Shown here piece by piece: positions 25,544 through 33,762 of a stretch of 64,000 nucleotides of DNA. Position 1 is the first letter of the stretch; the number at the start of each line of letters is the position of its first letter. The notes beneath the pieces were generated by a model that was not told the origin of the DNA, did not search any database, and saw only the letters and a list, made by a program, of their open reading frames with translations. A program made the position numbers and the translations under genes. This DNA is from CAWKMN01 sp963850765 (GTDB lineage: Bacteria > Chloroflexota > Anaerolineae > Aggregatilineales > Aggregatilineaceae): positions 434,001 through 498,000 of the forward strand of contig CAWKMN010000009.1 in assembly GCA_963850765.1 (NCBI GenBank). The letters run 5' to 3'.

Positions 25544-26482
25544 GTGCGTATCGAATCGCTGCGTACCTTGACCCCAGCCTGCGAAAACCTGCTGCGCGAG
25601 CGCGCCGAAGAAAAAGGCCGCGACTCGGCCGGCAGCCTGCGCCAGATTGGGGAAGCGCTGGCCGCGCGCAAAGCCGAGGCCGTCGCCCTGTATGACGACA
25701 TCGGCGTCCTGCGCGGGCTCGCGGCGTGGCGCTGGGTGGACCGGACGCAAACTCACGCGCAGGTGTTGATCCTGTATACGCCAGCCGCCACGCCAGCCCC
25801 GCTCGGGGAGGCGCTGGTCGATTATGTCTTCTCGGAGCTGATTCGCGTCGGCTCGCTGCACGTGATCGAAGTCCGCGTGCGCGATGAGTCACCGGGCGTG
25901 CGCGAGGCGTGGCTGCGGCATGGCGTGGTGGTGTTTGCGCGCCACCAGATGAGCCGCCCGCTCGGTGTGGTCCCGCTGCCGATCCTGCCCCTGCGGGATG
26001 GCTACACGCTGGTCGGGTGGCAAGCTGAGCGCCAGACCGAGATCGAACAGGTCGCCACCGCCGCGTACCGGGACAGCGTCGAAGGCATCGCCGTGCCGGA
26101 TCCGCAGGGCAGCCGCGCCGTGGAAAATCTGCGCAAACTGCGCGCCGATCCGGTCGGGTGGAACGCCGACGCCAGCCTGATCGTGGTGGACAAACGCAGC
26201 AGCAGCGCCGTGGGTTATGTCGCCGTGCTGAAATCCGGCCAGGACATGCAGATCGAGGATCTGGCCGTGCATCCGTCGCACCGCCGCCGGGGATTGGCTC
26301 GCGTGCTGCTGGTCCGCGCCATGACGATCGCGCAGCGGCAGGGGCAGAGCGCTGTGACGCTGTCCGTCACTGTCCGCAATCCCGTAGGTGCGTTATACAA
26401 CCAGTTGGGGTTCCAGCCCGTCCACTGCGGCGAGGTGGGGATCTGGTGGCGCGACGGCCGTCATATGTCGTGGCGGGAGTAA
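25544..26482 (+). CDS. GNAT-family N-acetyltransferase
   Basis: A 312-residue protein whose C-terminal third is a GNAT domain. Motif A reads IEDLAVHPSHRRRGLARVLLVRAM, the acetyl-CoA pyrophosphate-binding loop (R-R-x-G-L/A), and motif B is NPVGALYNQLGFQPV. The N-terminal half also looks GNAT-like in layout but lacks a clear R-x-x-G-x-G/A loop, so this is probably a tandem GNAT with one active site. The substrate is unknown. The GTG start is 2 bases after the upstream stop, indicating translational coupling. Confidence 0.82.
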   Translation: MRIESLRTLTPACENLLRERAEEKGRDSAGSLRQIGEALAARKAEAVALYDDIGVLRGLAAWRWVDRTQTHAQVLILYTPAATPAPLGEALVDYVFSELIRVGSLHVIEVRVRDESPGVREAWLRHGVVVFARHQMSRPLGVVPLPILPLRDGYTLVGWQAERQTEIEQVATAAYRDSVEGIAVPDPQGSRAVENLRKLRADPVGWNADASLIVVDKRSSSAVGYVAVLKSGQDMQIEDLAVHPSHRRRGLARVLLVRAMTIAQRQGQSAVTLSVTVRNPVGALYNQLGFQPVHCGEVGIWWRDGRHMSWRE

Positions 26483-26626
26483 CGACCATTTACCTCACCC
26501 CCCGTCCCCCTCTCCAAATACAGAGAGGGGGAGCCGCACGTGAGCAAGTCCCCTCTCCGCGCGTGGAGAGGGGATTTAGGGGTGAGGTAAACAGCGATAA
26601 TGTTGGGAACACGTTTAGAGGTGGAC

Positions 26627-28468
26627 ATGGCTCAAGCGTCGTATCGTTACCGTTTCCTTCTGCTCGCCCTCATCCTTCTCGCCGGGCTGGTGCCCGCCCA
26701 CCGCACGACAGCCGATCATCCCGCCGCGCAGGCCCGCCCGGCACTCTCCGGCGAAGCCTTCACCCACGGCACCGAGCATTTTGTCATCCATTACACCTTT
26801 ATCGGCGTGGACGCCGTGCCCGCCGCCGATCGGGATGGTAACGACGTGCCGGACTGGGTCGAGGACGTGGGCGAGGCGATGGAGACGATCTGGCGCGTCG
26901 AGATCGACCGGCTGAACTGGCCGGCCCCACTCCCGGATCGCGGTGAGGGTGGCGATACGCGCTTCGACGTATACCTGATGGAACTGTTCAGCAAGAATCT
27001 CGGCGGCTATGTCTCGCCGGATGGGGGATTTGTGGGTGACAACCCGGACACATCCCGGCACGAGCAGTCCGCTGCCTATGGTTACATGGTGCTGGACAAT
27101 GATTACATCGATCCCAACCCGCCCGCTGGCCTTCGGGTCTGGCCGGCGCTGGACTGGCTGCGGATCATCGCCGCGCACGAGTTTAACCACATGCTGCAGA
27201 TCTCGATCACGGGCGTACACAGTATGCATTGGTGGTACGAGGCCACCGCGAACTGGATGGAGACGCAGGTCTTCCCCGATCTGCCGGATAATCTCCGCTC
27301 GGCGGGCGCGGTCTTCAAATCGCCGGATACGTGCATCATGCGTTACGGCGGCGTGGACCGGGTCGAATCCGGCCTGCACTGGTATGGCATGTGGGTCTTC
27401 AACCAGTTTCTTTCGGAGAAATTCGGGCCGCGTATGGTGCTGGACATCTGGTACCGCATGGGTGACAGCGGCGGTTATCTCCCCTTCGATGATGCGTTCG
27501 CCGCGCAGACAAGCTCGTTCGAGGACGTGATGCGGCAGTTTGCGGTGGCCGTGCTGCTGCGCGACTTTGCCGGCGGCAGCAAATATCCCACCCCGCGCTT
27601 ACAAGAAGCCGTTGATACCCTGGGCGAGTGGACTCCGGTGGACGGCGTGCAGCGCTACGCGATGGACTACATCGGGCTGGATCTCGCCGGCCTGTATACG
27701 ATCACCCTGGACAGCCCCGATCCGGGAGTCGAGGGGATCGTCGTCGGGGTGGATGGCACATCGGCGGACGTGTTCCCTGCCGGGCGCGACGTGACGGTCG
27801 ATTTCAGCGCCTATGAGCACGCCTACCTGATCGTGCTCAACCTGACGCGGCCGCCCAACGAGGCCGGCTGTGCCACGGCGCGCTACACCTACGCCGTGAA
27901 GGAGCCTGCCGGCGAACCGACCGCCCTCGCTTACGACACGGTCGCCGCGTATTTTGAGGAACCGCGTGTCGAGGCCGTCACCGATCCCGAAGACATCCCG
28001 ATCTTCGATCCGTACTACCAGACGGAATACCACATCAGCCAGGAGATCCGCGAAGTGGATGTGCCGTTTAAGCCGATCGTGCCGCGCGGCGCGCCGCGGG
28101 GATACGAACTGGACAGCGTGTATGGCGTCGATGCGGACGAGGTCGGGGAGGAGTTCGTCAACATGAACGCGCCATCGGGCGGGGTGGTGGTCCAGATGCT
28201 CTATTACAACGAGGACGGCCAACTGATCCGCATCACCGAATCGCCCGCCGTTTACCGCACGGTAGGCGAGTGGCTGGCCGTTAACGGGCTGGAATATGAG
28301 CCGGGCACGCAGATCTGGACGAGCGGCAGCGTCGATACGGCGATTGTCGGCACGGGACCGCATCTCGTCGCGTTTCTCGTGCGTCAGCGCTTCATGACGA
28401 TCGACGGCGACGCCGATCTGGACGATATGCTGGACATGGCCGCGCGCTTCTCGACGTCGTTTAAGTAG
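26627..28468 (+). CDS. Secreted HExxH metallopeptidase-like protein
   Basis: A 613-residue protein with a signal peptide (YRFLLLALILLAGLVPAHRTTA). A zinc-peptidase motif HEFNH lies at 184-188 (AAHEFNHMLQ), and Glu205 in YEATANWME is well placed as the third ligand of a gluzincin. This resembles the MXAN_6640-type putative metalloproteases. It begins with FVIHYTFIGVDAVPAADRDGNDVPDWVEDV, the Ca-binding-like loop common before such domains. The C-terminal 300 residues are beta-rich and may bind a surface or substrate. The ATG at 26627 has a GAGGTGG site; an ATG at 26600 is in frame but less well supported. Confidence 0.72.
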   Translation: MAQASYRYRFLLLALILLAGLVPAHRTTADHPAAQARPALSGEAFTHGTEHFVIHYTFIGVDAVPAADRDGNDVPDWVEDVGEAMETIWRVEIDRLNWPAPLPDRGEGGDTRFDVYLMELFSKNLGGYVSPDGGFVGDNPDTSRHEQSAAYGYMVLDNDYIDPNPPAGLRVWPALDWLRIIAAHEFNHMLQISITGVHSMHWWYEATANWMETQVFPDLPDNLRSAGAVFKSPDTCIMRYGGVDRVESGLHWYGMWVFNQFLSEKFGPRMVLDIWYRMGDSGGYLPFDDAFAAQTSSFEDVMRQFAVAVLLRDFAGGSKYPTPRLQEAVDTLGEWTPVDGVQRYAMDYIGLDLAGLYTITLDSPDPGVEGIVVGVDGTSADVFPAGRDVTVDFSAYEHAYLIVLNLTRPPNEAGCATARYTYAVKEPAGEPTALAYDTVAAYFEEPRVEAVTDPEDIPIFDPYYQTEYHISQEIREVDVPFKPIVPRGAPRGYELDSVYGVDADEVGEEFVNMNAPSGGVVVQMLYYNEDGQLIRITESPAVYRTVGEWLAVNGLEYEPGTQIWTSGSVDTAIVGTGPHLVAFLVRQRFMTIDGDADLDDMLDMAARFSTSFK

Positions 28469-28884
28469 CGGTTGGCGGTTAGCCGTTAGCGGTTAGCCGT
28501 TAGCCTACCTCGCTCCCGCCCCCATTTCCACGCGCGGAGAGGGGGGGCGAATGCGGCGCGGGTCAGCTCCCTGCGCGTGTGCGGATGAGGTAAACGTAGG
28601 GGCGTATGGCGATACGCCCAATAGGTGTCAAGATAAGACAAGCGCACGGCGGATCGCCCAGTTTAGCCCCTCCCCCTGCCCCCTCCCCACGGCGTGGAGA
28701 GGGGGACACGCGCGCCGTCAAGTCCCTCTCCACCTGTGGGGAGGGATTTAGGGAGGGGCCAAGCAGCGCAACAGCGCTTAAGTTGACGCACATAGGGCGT
28801 ATTGCGATACGCCCCTACAAAAAATGGTTGACGGGCCAGGCGGTGCGGTTAAGCTATCGCTGACGGCTGAAAGCTGACCGCTCT
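28469..28884. repeat. Repeat-filled gap with a clean heptad array
   Basis: Five perfect-period units GCGGTTG, GCGGTTA, GCCGTTA, GCGGTTA, GCCGTTA (28468-28502) start at the stop codon of the secreted protein. Palindromes follow at about 28525-28550, 28596-28619, 28680-28705, 28725-28750 and 28794-28818, then a second array (GCTGACG, GCTGAAA, GCTGACC, about 28857-28881) next to the ABC permease stop. I see no gene. Confidence 0.8.
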
Positions 28885-30047
28885 CTATATCTTCGCCTTC
28901 CCCGCCGTGCGCGCACCCAGGATCACCATGCCCGCCGCGAACGCCGCCACCACCAGCAGCAGATCCGCCACATCGAGCAGCGACTCGCCCCGGATCATGA
29001 CCGCGCGCAGCGCCTCGGTTGAATAGGTCAGCGGCATCACCTTGGAGAACGGCTGCAGCCAGCCCGGCATATCCTCGATCTGCCAGATCACGCCGCCGAG
29101 CAGGCCCTGCGAGACGACCACCAGCGGGATAAACTGCAACACCTGGAACTCGTTCTGCGCGAAGGTGCTGAGCAGAATCCCCAGATTAACCGACAGCACG
29201 ACCAGCAGCGCCTCTACGATGAAGATATTCAGCAGGTTGCCCGCGTAATGAATATCGAGCACGAACGCCGTGAACAGCAGTGTGATGACCCCTTGCAGCA
29301 GCCCAAACACCAGAAAGCCGAGCATGTACCCGACGATGATCTCATGGGCGCGGATGGGCGTGGCTTGCAGGCGTTCGAGCGTCCCGGCCACGCGCTCGCG
29401 CAGAAACGAGATACACGTCAGCAGGAAGACGAAGAAAAACACGAAGAACCCGATCAGCGCCGGGGCCATAAAATCGAGCGTGTCATATTCCGGCCCGCCG
29501 TGGAGATAGGTCGGCGTCGATGGTCGTCTCAAACTCGTCGTCAGGAGTTGTGCTCGACATCGCCGCCGGGCCGCCGGCCAGCGCCAGGGTATTCGCCGTT
29601 TGCAGCGCCACGCGTTCGAGCATCGTCCCCAGCCGCTGCGCGAGAATCGGGATTTGATCCCTCATATTCGACCGACAGCGTCAGCGCGCGCGTCTGGATC
29701 ACGTTCTGCGTGAAGTCCGGCCCCAGCGTGATCACGGCGTCGGCGTCGCCCTCGCGTAACTGATCGCGGGCTTCGGCGGCGGTCATCGTCTGCGTCTCGA
29801 ATTCGCCAAAATTGACCAGCACATCGGTCAGCCGCTCGCCCAGGTTCACCGTTGCCCCGGCCAGCGAAAAACCGGCGTCCTCGTTCACCACGCCGATCAC
29901 CAGCTTGCCCGGCTCATTGCGGATAAGAATGCCGAGAAAGCTCAGCAGCAGCACCGGAACCACACACATCAACGCCAACGTGCGCCGGTCGCCTAACATC
30001 TGTTGGATCACGCGGCGCGCTAAAATCCCGCTGCGATTATTGAACAT
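28885..30047 (-). pseudogene. ABC-2 type exporter permease, two +1 frameshifts
   Basis: Joined, the frames give about 386 residues of a DrrB/YhgE-type ABC-2 permease. The first transmembrane helix (LALMCVVPVLLLSFLGILI) is followed by a large external domain (LVIGVVNEDAGFSLAGATVNLG ... FETTIDAD), then five C-terminal helices (FMAPALIGFFVFFFVFLLTCISFLRER, MLGFLVFGLLQGVITLLFTAFVL and onward). ERVAGTLERLQATP is the expected coupling region. The extra bases lie at about 29657-29662 and 29508-29512. The ATG overlaps the end of the ATPase gene by 11 bases, so the two are translated together. Confidence 0.8.
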
Positions 30048-31423
30048 GGCTGCTCACCCCTTTTTGTTCCGCGAAGCGCAAGAATGCCTGCTCGATGTCG
30101 GGCGTGCCGGCCTGCTCGCGCAGGGATGCCGCTGTGCCCTCGGCGATCAACTGCCCGCTGCGGATAAAGCCCAGCCGGTCGCAGCGCTCGGCCTCGTCCA
30201 TCACGTGGCTCGACACGATCAGCGTGATCCCGCGCTCCGGTCATGGCGCGGAAATGATCCCAGAACTGGAAGCGAAGCTGCGGATCGACGCCGACCGTGG
30301 GCTCGTCCAGCAGGATCACATCCGGGTGGTGGGCCAGCACCGAGGCCAGAGAGACGCGCTGCCGCATCCCGCCGGAGAGGGTGTTGATCCGGCTGTGGGT
30401 GCGTGCGGACAGATCCACAAAGGCGATCGCTTCTTCGATGGCGGCTTTATCGTGACAGCCATTCAGCCCGGCGAAAAACGCGACATTCTGCCACACGGTC
30501 AGATCGGTATACAGCGCCGATGCCTGGGTCATATACCCGACGCGCGCCAGGATGTCCTTATCCGGCATGAGGTGATCCAACAGCGTCACGCGGCCAGAAT
30601 CGGGTTTGTGCAGCCCCGCGATCACGCGGATCAGGGTGCTTTTGCCCGCGCCGTTGGGGCCCAGCAGGCCGTAGATCTCGCCGCGCCGGATTTGCAGGCT
30701 CAGCCCTTGCAGCGCGTGGACGCTGCCAAAACGTTTGTACACGTCGTGTACATCGACGGCATAGGGAGATTCGCTCTGATCATCGGTCGTGTCCTTTGTT
30801 GTCAGGTGAGGGATAGGCTCATCGGCCAGCCCGTGTAACAGGGTGTCGATGAACTGGTCGGCCAGCACATCGCGCGAGAATTCGATCAGCACGTCGCCCG
30901 GAATGAGCCGCTCGGTAATGACGAAGCCGATCACCAGGCTCGCCATCATCCGGAGGATGGTATACGGTTCGAGCGGCTTGAGTCCGGGCAGCGTTTGCAT
31001 CCGCTGGATCACGCCCATGATGCGCGGGAAGAACTCACTGCGCAGCAGGTGACGCACCGTCTGCCCCTCGAACTCGCGCAGATCGATCTGGGCGAGTTGA
31101 AGAAAATCGTAATAGTTCGGGATGACGGCCAGCACCGTCTTGAGCGCCAATCCCACGAATTCGGGTCCGGTGGATGCGCGATCCAACTCCGTCTCAAGCG
31201 TGCCGAGAACCACCTCATACGGGTTATCTTCTTCAATCAGCGCCCGGAAGATCGCCTCTTTGGTCGGGAAATGATTGTAGATTCCCCCCACGGCGCGATC
31301 CCCGGCTTCATGGGCGATGGCGCGCATACTCGTGCCATGAAACCCATTGGCGATGAACAGCCGCCGCGCCGTGTTGAGAATAGCCGCACGCGCCGCATCG
31401 CCTTTGCTTAGTGACTCGTCCAC
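30037..31423 (-). pseudogene. TetR regulator fused to an ABC exporter ATPase, one +1 frameshift near the end
   Basis: Residues 1-210 are a TetR-family regulator: helix-turn-helix AILNTARRLFIANGFHGTSMRAIAHEAG ... GGIYNHFPTKEAIF, then a helical ligand domain. A linker (TTKDTTDDQSESPY) leads in frame, with no ATG in between, to a complete ABC ATPase: Walker A GPNGAGKST, signature TLSGGMRQRV, Walker B VILLDEPTVGVDP. One extra base at about 30238-30242 breaks the frame after FRAMT; the correct continuation (ERGITLIVSSHVMDEAER ... FAEQKGVSSHVQ) ends at the TAA at 30037. The intended protein is about 461 residues. The GTG start follows AGGAGAGG. The fusion would couple drug sensing, its own regulation and export in one polypeptide. 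Confidence 0.82.
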
Positions 31424-31435
31424 TGGGCCTCTCCT

Positions 31436-31483
31436 ATGAACGAACGTTCATTTATATTTTAGCGATGATCGGGGAATTGTCAA
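31436..31483 (-). promoter_or_regulatory. Consensus promoter with TetR-type operator
   Basis: On the minus strand a perfect TTGACA (31483-31478) and TAAAAT (31461-31456) lie 16 bases apart. Immediately downstream is a 16-bp dyad, ATGAACG-AA-CGTTCAT on the plus strand (31436-31451), of the type bound by many TetR regulators. It covers the start point of transcription, so binding should block the operon. The fused TetR domain just downstream is the obvious ligand. Confidence 0.78.
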
Positions 31484-31554
31484 CTACTTATCGATCCAGA
31501 AATTCGTTTTGGTAGCGGTGCATGGATGCTGTTTAGGAAATTATGGCAGATGAA

Positions 31555-31660
31555 ACGCCCCTCACCCTGCCCTCTCCCCGGCCAAGCCAGGGAGAGGGAA
31601 AAAGCAGCGGCATCAATCTCCCCCTCTCTAGCTCGGCTGGAGAGGGGGCCGGGGGGTGAG
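31555..31660. repeat. Two G+C-rich palindromes
   Basis: Copies of the CCCTCTCCC/GGGAGAGGG family with CGGCCAAGC and TAGCTCGGC centres (about 31565-31600 and 31618-31652). Confidence 0.75.
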
Positions 31661-31708
31661 GCCGTTTTGATGCGTTTGCCCTGCCGACAGCCTATCGATA
31701 CCGAAAGT

Positions 31709-31937
31709 TATAATAGGTCAACTGACCGATGCATCGCCTGTAATTTTCGTGATACGCTGTAAATGAGCTCCAGGCGAGACATGTAATGAAGCTTTAACAA
31801 GTCAAATCGAATATCAAAGCTGGCGGAGTACACCAGCCTGATAGCACAACTCGATTTGACCAAAGTACAAAGCTGAATGTCTCGCCTGTCCCTTTTATCT
31901 GGGGTATAACCAACCGTGCCGAGAGGCCCGGTTTTTT
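31709..31937 (+). ncRNA. Putative structured RNA with intrinsic terminator upstream of yitT
   Basis: A perfect TATAAT (31709-31714) precedes about 217 nt that end in a canonical terminator. The core folds as a long rod of four helices in register: CAGGCGAGACAT with its mirror (31771-31782 and 31877-31888, 12 bp), AGCTTT/AAAGCT (31790-31795 and 31869-31874), GTCAAATCGA with its mirror (31801-31810 and 31851-31860, 10 bp) and GCTGG/CCAGC (31819-31823 and 31833-31837) closing a 9-nt loop. Internal loops are asymmetric (7/2, 5/8, 8/13 nt). A second TCGCCTG upstream (31734-31740) can pair with the same CAGGCGA as the 3' copy (31882-31888), so two folds exclude each other. It could be a free sRNA or a terminating leader of yitT. 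No -35 box is clear. Confidence 0.55.
31912..31937 (+). terminator. Intrinsic terminator 27 bases before yitT
   Basis: The stem CCGTGCC/GGCCCGG (31914-31920 with 31925-31931, one mismatch) closes a GAGA tetraloop and is followed by six T (31932-31937); two further A-T pairs extend the stem. It lies between the structured RNA and the yitT ATG at 31964, where a leader attenuator would be. Confidence 0.82.
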
Positions 31938-31963
31938 GCTGCCTGCTCTCAGCGAGGTGCTCT

Positions 31964-32872
31964 ATGGTTATCTCTAAACACCGGCGCGAAAACCTGACCG
32001 CGCTGGCGATCGCGGTGATCCTGATGACCGCCGGGGCGATCATCGGGGCTGTGCAGATGGTCGTGTTCATGATCCCCGCCGAGGTCGTGCCCGGCGGGGT
32101 GTCGTCCATTGCCCTGATCCTGAACGATCTGATCGGTACGCCGGTCGGTATTGTGATCCTGCTGGCGAATATCCCGATCCAGGTCATCGCCTACCGGATG
32201 ATGGGCGGCTGGCGCGTCGTCGCCGGGACGGTGTATGTCGTCGTGGTGTATTCCGTGGCGACGGATCTGCTGCCGGTGTGGGGTGTCGAAGCGGTCAGTG
32301 ATGACCGGCTGCTGAATGCGCTGTTTGGCGGCGCAGTGGGGGGGATCGCCAGCGGGCTGGTCTACCGGGGCGGCGCGACCTACGGCGGCACCTCGACGCT
32401 GGCGCGGATCATCCAGAACCGCACGGGCACGCCGATGAGCAGCACCCTGCTCTATACCGAGTCCGCGCTGATCGTGCTGGCCGCCGTCGTCTTTGGGTGG
32501 GAAGGCGCGCTCTACGCGGTGATCGCGATGGTGGTGTACGGGCTGGCGACCGATTATGTGCTGGAAGGTCCGAGCGTGATCCGCACGGCGATGATCGTCA
32601 CCGAATCTCCGCGCGAAGTATCCGACGCGGTGATCCGCGATATGAACCGCACCGTGACCGCCTGGACGGCGAAGGGGATGTATACGGATCAGGAGCGCTG
32701 CGTGCTGTACGTCACCGTGTCGCGCTCGGAGGCGAACCAACTGCGCGAGCTGGTCTTCGCCATCGATCCGCACGCCTTTCTGGTGATCGGGCAGGGGCAC
32801 GCGGCCTATGGTGAGGGCTTCCGGCATCCGAAGGTGCGCGCGCCTGAGGAGACGCCGGGGACGGAAACATGA
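31964..32872 (+). CDS. YitT-family membrane protein (DUF161/DUF2179)
   Basis: A 302-residue protein. The N-terminal half has five or six membrane helices with the YitT landmarks GAVQMVVFMIPAEVVPGGVSSIALI, IVILLANIPIQVIAYRMMGG and YRGGATYGGTSTLARIIQ. The soluble C-terminal domain (ILVTESPREVSDAVIRDMNRTVTAW-like ... DPHAFLVIGQGHAAYGEGF) is the DUF2179 ligand-type domain. The family is thought to be a transporter or channel, but its substrate is not known. A GAGG site precedes the ATG. The terminator directly upstream suggests that expression depends on read-through from the structured leader or on a weak promoter in the last 27 bases. Confidence 0.82.
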   Translation: MVISKHRRENLTALAIAVILMTAGAIIGAVQMVVFMIPAEVVPGGVSSIALILNDLIGTPVGIVILLANIPIQVIAYRMMGGWRVVAGTVYVVVVYSVATDLLPVWGVEAVSDDRLLNALFGGAVGGIASGLVYRGGATYGGTSTLARIIQNRTGTPMSSTLLYTESALIVLAAVVFGWEGALYAVIAMVVYGLATDYVLEGPSVIRTAMIVTESPREVSDAVIRDMNRTVTAWTAKGMYTDQERCVLYVTVSRSEANQLRELVFAIDPHAFLVIGQGHAAYGEGFRHPKVRAPEETPGTET

Positions 32873-32915
32873 TAGGATCGTTTGTAGGGACGAGACTTGC
32901 CTCAACCCAGGAATA

Positions 32916-32943
32916 ACTGTCTACTGTCTACTGTTCACTGTAT
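32916..32943. repeat. ACTGTCN heptad array
   Basis: Four units ACTGTCT, ACTGTCT, ACTGTTC, ACTGTAT, ending 14 bases before the endonuclease V start. Confidence 0.8.
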
Positions 32944-32957
32944 CCACAGGAGCGCCC

Positions 32958-33626
32958 ATGCCCGTCACCATCCGCGATCTGCACCCCTGGACTATGACGC
33001 CCCACGACGCGATCGCGCTCCAGCGCACGCTGGCTCCGCAGGTCATCACCGATCAACCGCTCCCGCTGGACTCGATCCGGCTGGTAGCGGGCGTCGATGT
33101 GAGCGTGAAGAATGACATCAGCCGCGCCGCCGTCGTGGTGCTGCGCTACCCCGAACTGGACGTGATCGAAACCGCCACCGCCGAGCGCCCGACGATCTTT
33201 CCCTACGTGCCCGGCCTGCTCTCCTTCCGCGAGGGCGCGGTGATTCTTGACGCGCTGCGCAGACTGGTGGCGACGCCCGACGTCTTCGTGTTCGACGGGC
33301 AGGGGACGATCCATCCGCGCCGCCTGGGGATCGCCTGCCATATCGGGCTGTTTCTGGACCGGCCTACCATCGGCTGCGGCAAGAGTTTGCTGGTGGGGCG
33401 GCACGCGCCGGTCCCGCCCACCAAAGGGAGTTGGGTGCCGCTGGTCGATCGCGGTGAGACGATCGGCGTGGTGCTGCGTACTCGTGATAATGTCCAGCCG
33501 GTCTATGTATCAGTGGGCCACCGCGCCACGCTGGACGATGCCCGCGCTCTGGTGTTAAGCTGCACAACGCGCTACCGGCTGCCCGAACCGACTCGCGCCG
33601 CGCATAACGCCGCGGGGCAGTTTTGA
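32958..33626 (+). CDS. nfi: Endonuclease V
   Basis: A 222-residue deaminated-base repair endonuclease, which nicks DNA 3' to inosine and related lesions. The metal-binding and wedge motifs are present: GVDVSV (Asp47), TIFPYVPGLLSFREG (the PYIP-type strand-separating wedge) and DGQGTIHPRRLGIACHIGL. The length is typical for the family. One family residue differs (ACHIGL, where ASHIGL is usual). A CAGGAG site precedes the ATG. It appears monocistronic, with repeats on both sides. Confidence 0.9.
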   Translation: MPVTIRDLHPWTMTPHDAIALQRTLAPQVITDQPLPLDSIRLVAGVDVSVKNDISRAAVVVLRYPELDVIETATAERPTIFPYVPGLLSFREGAVILDALRRLVATPDVFVFDGQGTIHPRRLGIACHIGLFLDRPTIGCGKSLLVGRHAPVPPTKGSWVPLVDRGETIGVVLRTRDNVQPVYVSVGHRATLDDARALVLSCTTRYRLPEPTRAAHNAAGQF

Positions 33627-33627
33627 A

Positions 33628-33735
33628 TGGTTATTGGTCGTTGGTTGTTGGTTATTGGTTTTTAGTTTCTGGCCGGGCGCATTGTGGGTAATGGGCGTCG
33701 ACCAATGACTAACAACCAACAACTAAAAACTAACT
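33628..33735. repeat. Two inverted heptad arrays between endonuclease V and a methyltransferase
   Basis: Six units TGGTTAT, TGGTCGT, TGGTTGT, TGGTTAT, TGGTTTT, TAGTTTC (33628-33669) face five complementary-type units ACCAATG, ACTAACA, ACCAACA, ACTAAAA, ACTAACT (33701-33735). Together they could form a long imperfect hairpin. Confidence 0.8.
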
Positions 33736-33762
33736 ACTGTTTACTGAGAGGGGAAAACCACT

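Noticed and set aside
31771..31888. The yitT hairpin read as a MITE or an integron attC site
   Set aside because: The arms carry asymmetric spacers (7/2 and 5/8 nt), no target duplication is visible, and the canonical attC core sites are lacking. A promoter before and a terminator after it fit an RNA better.
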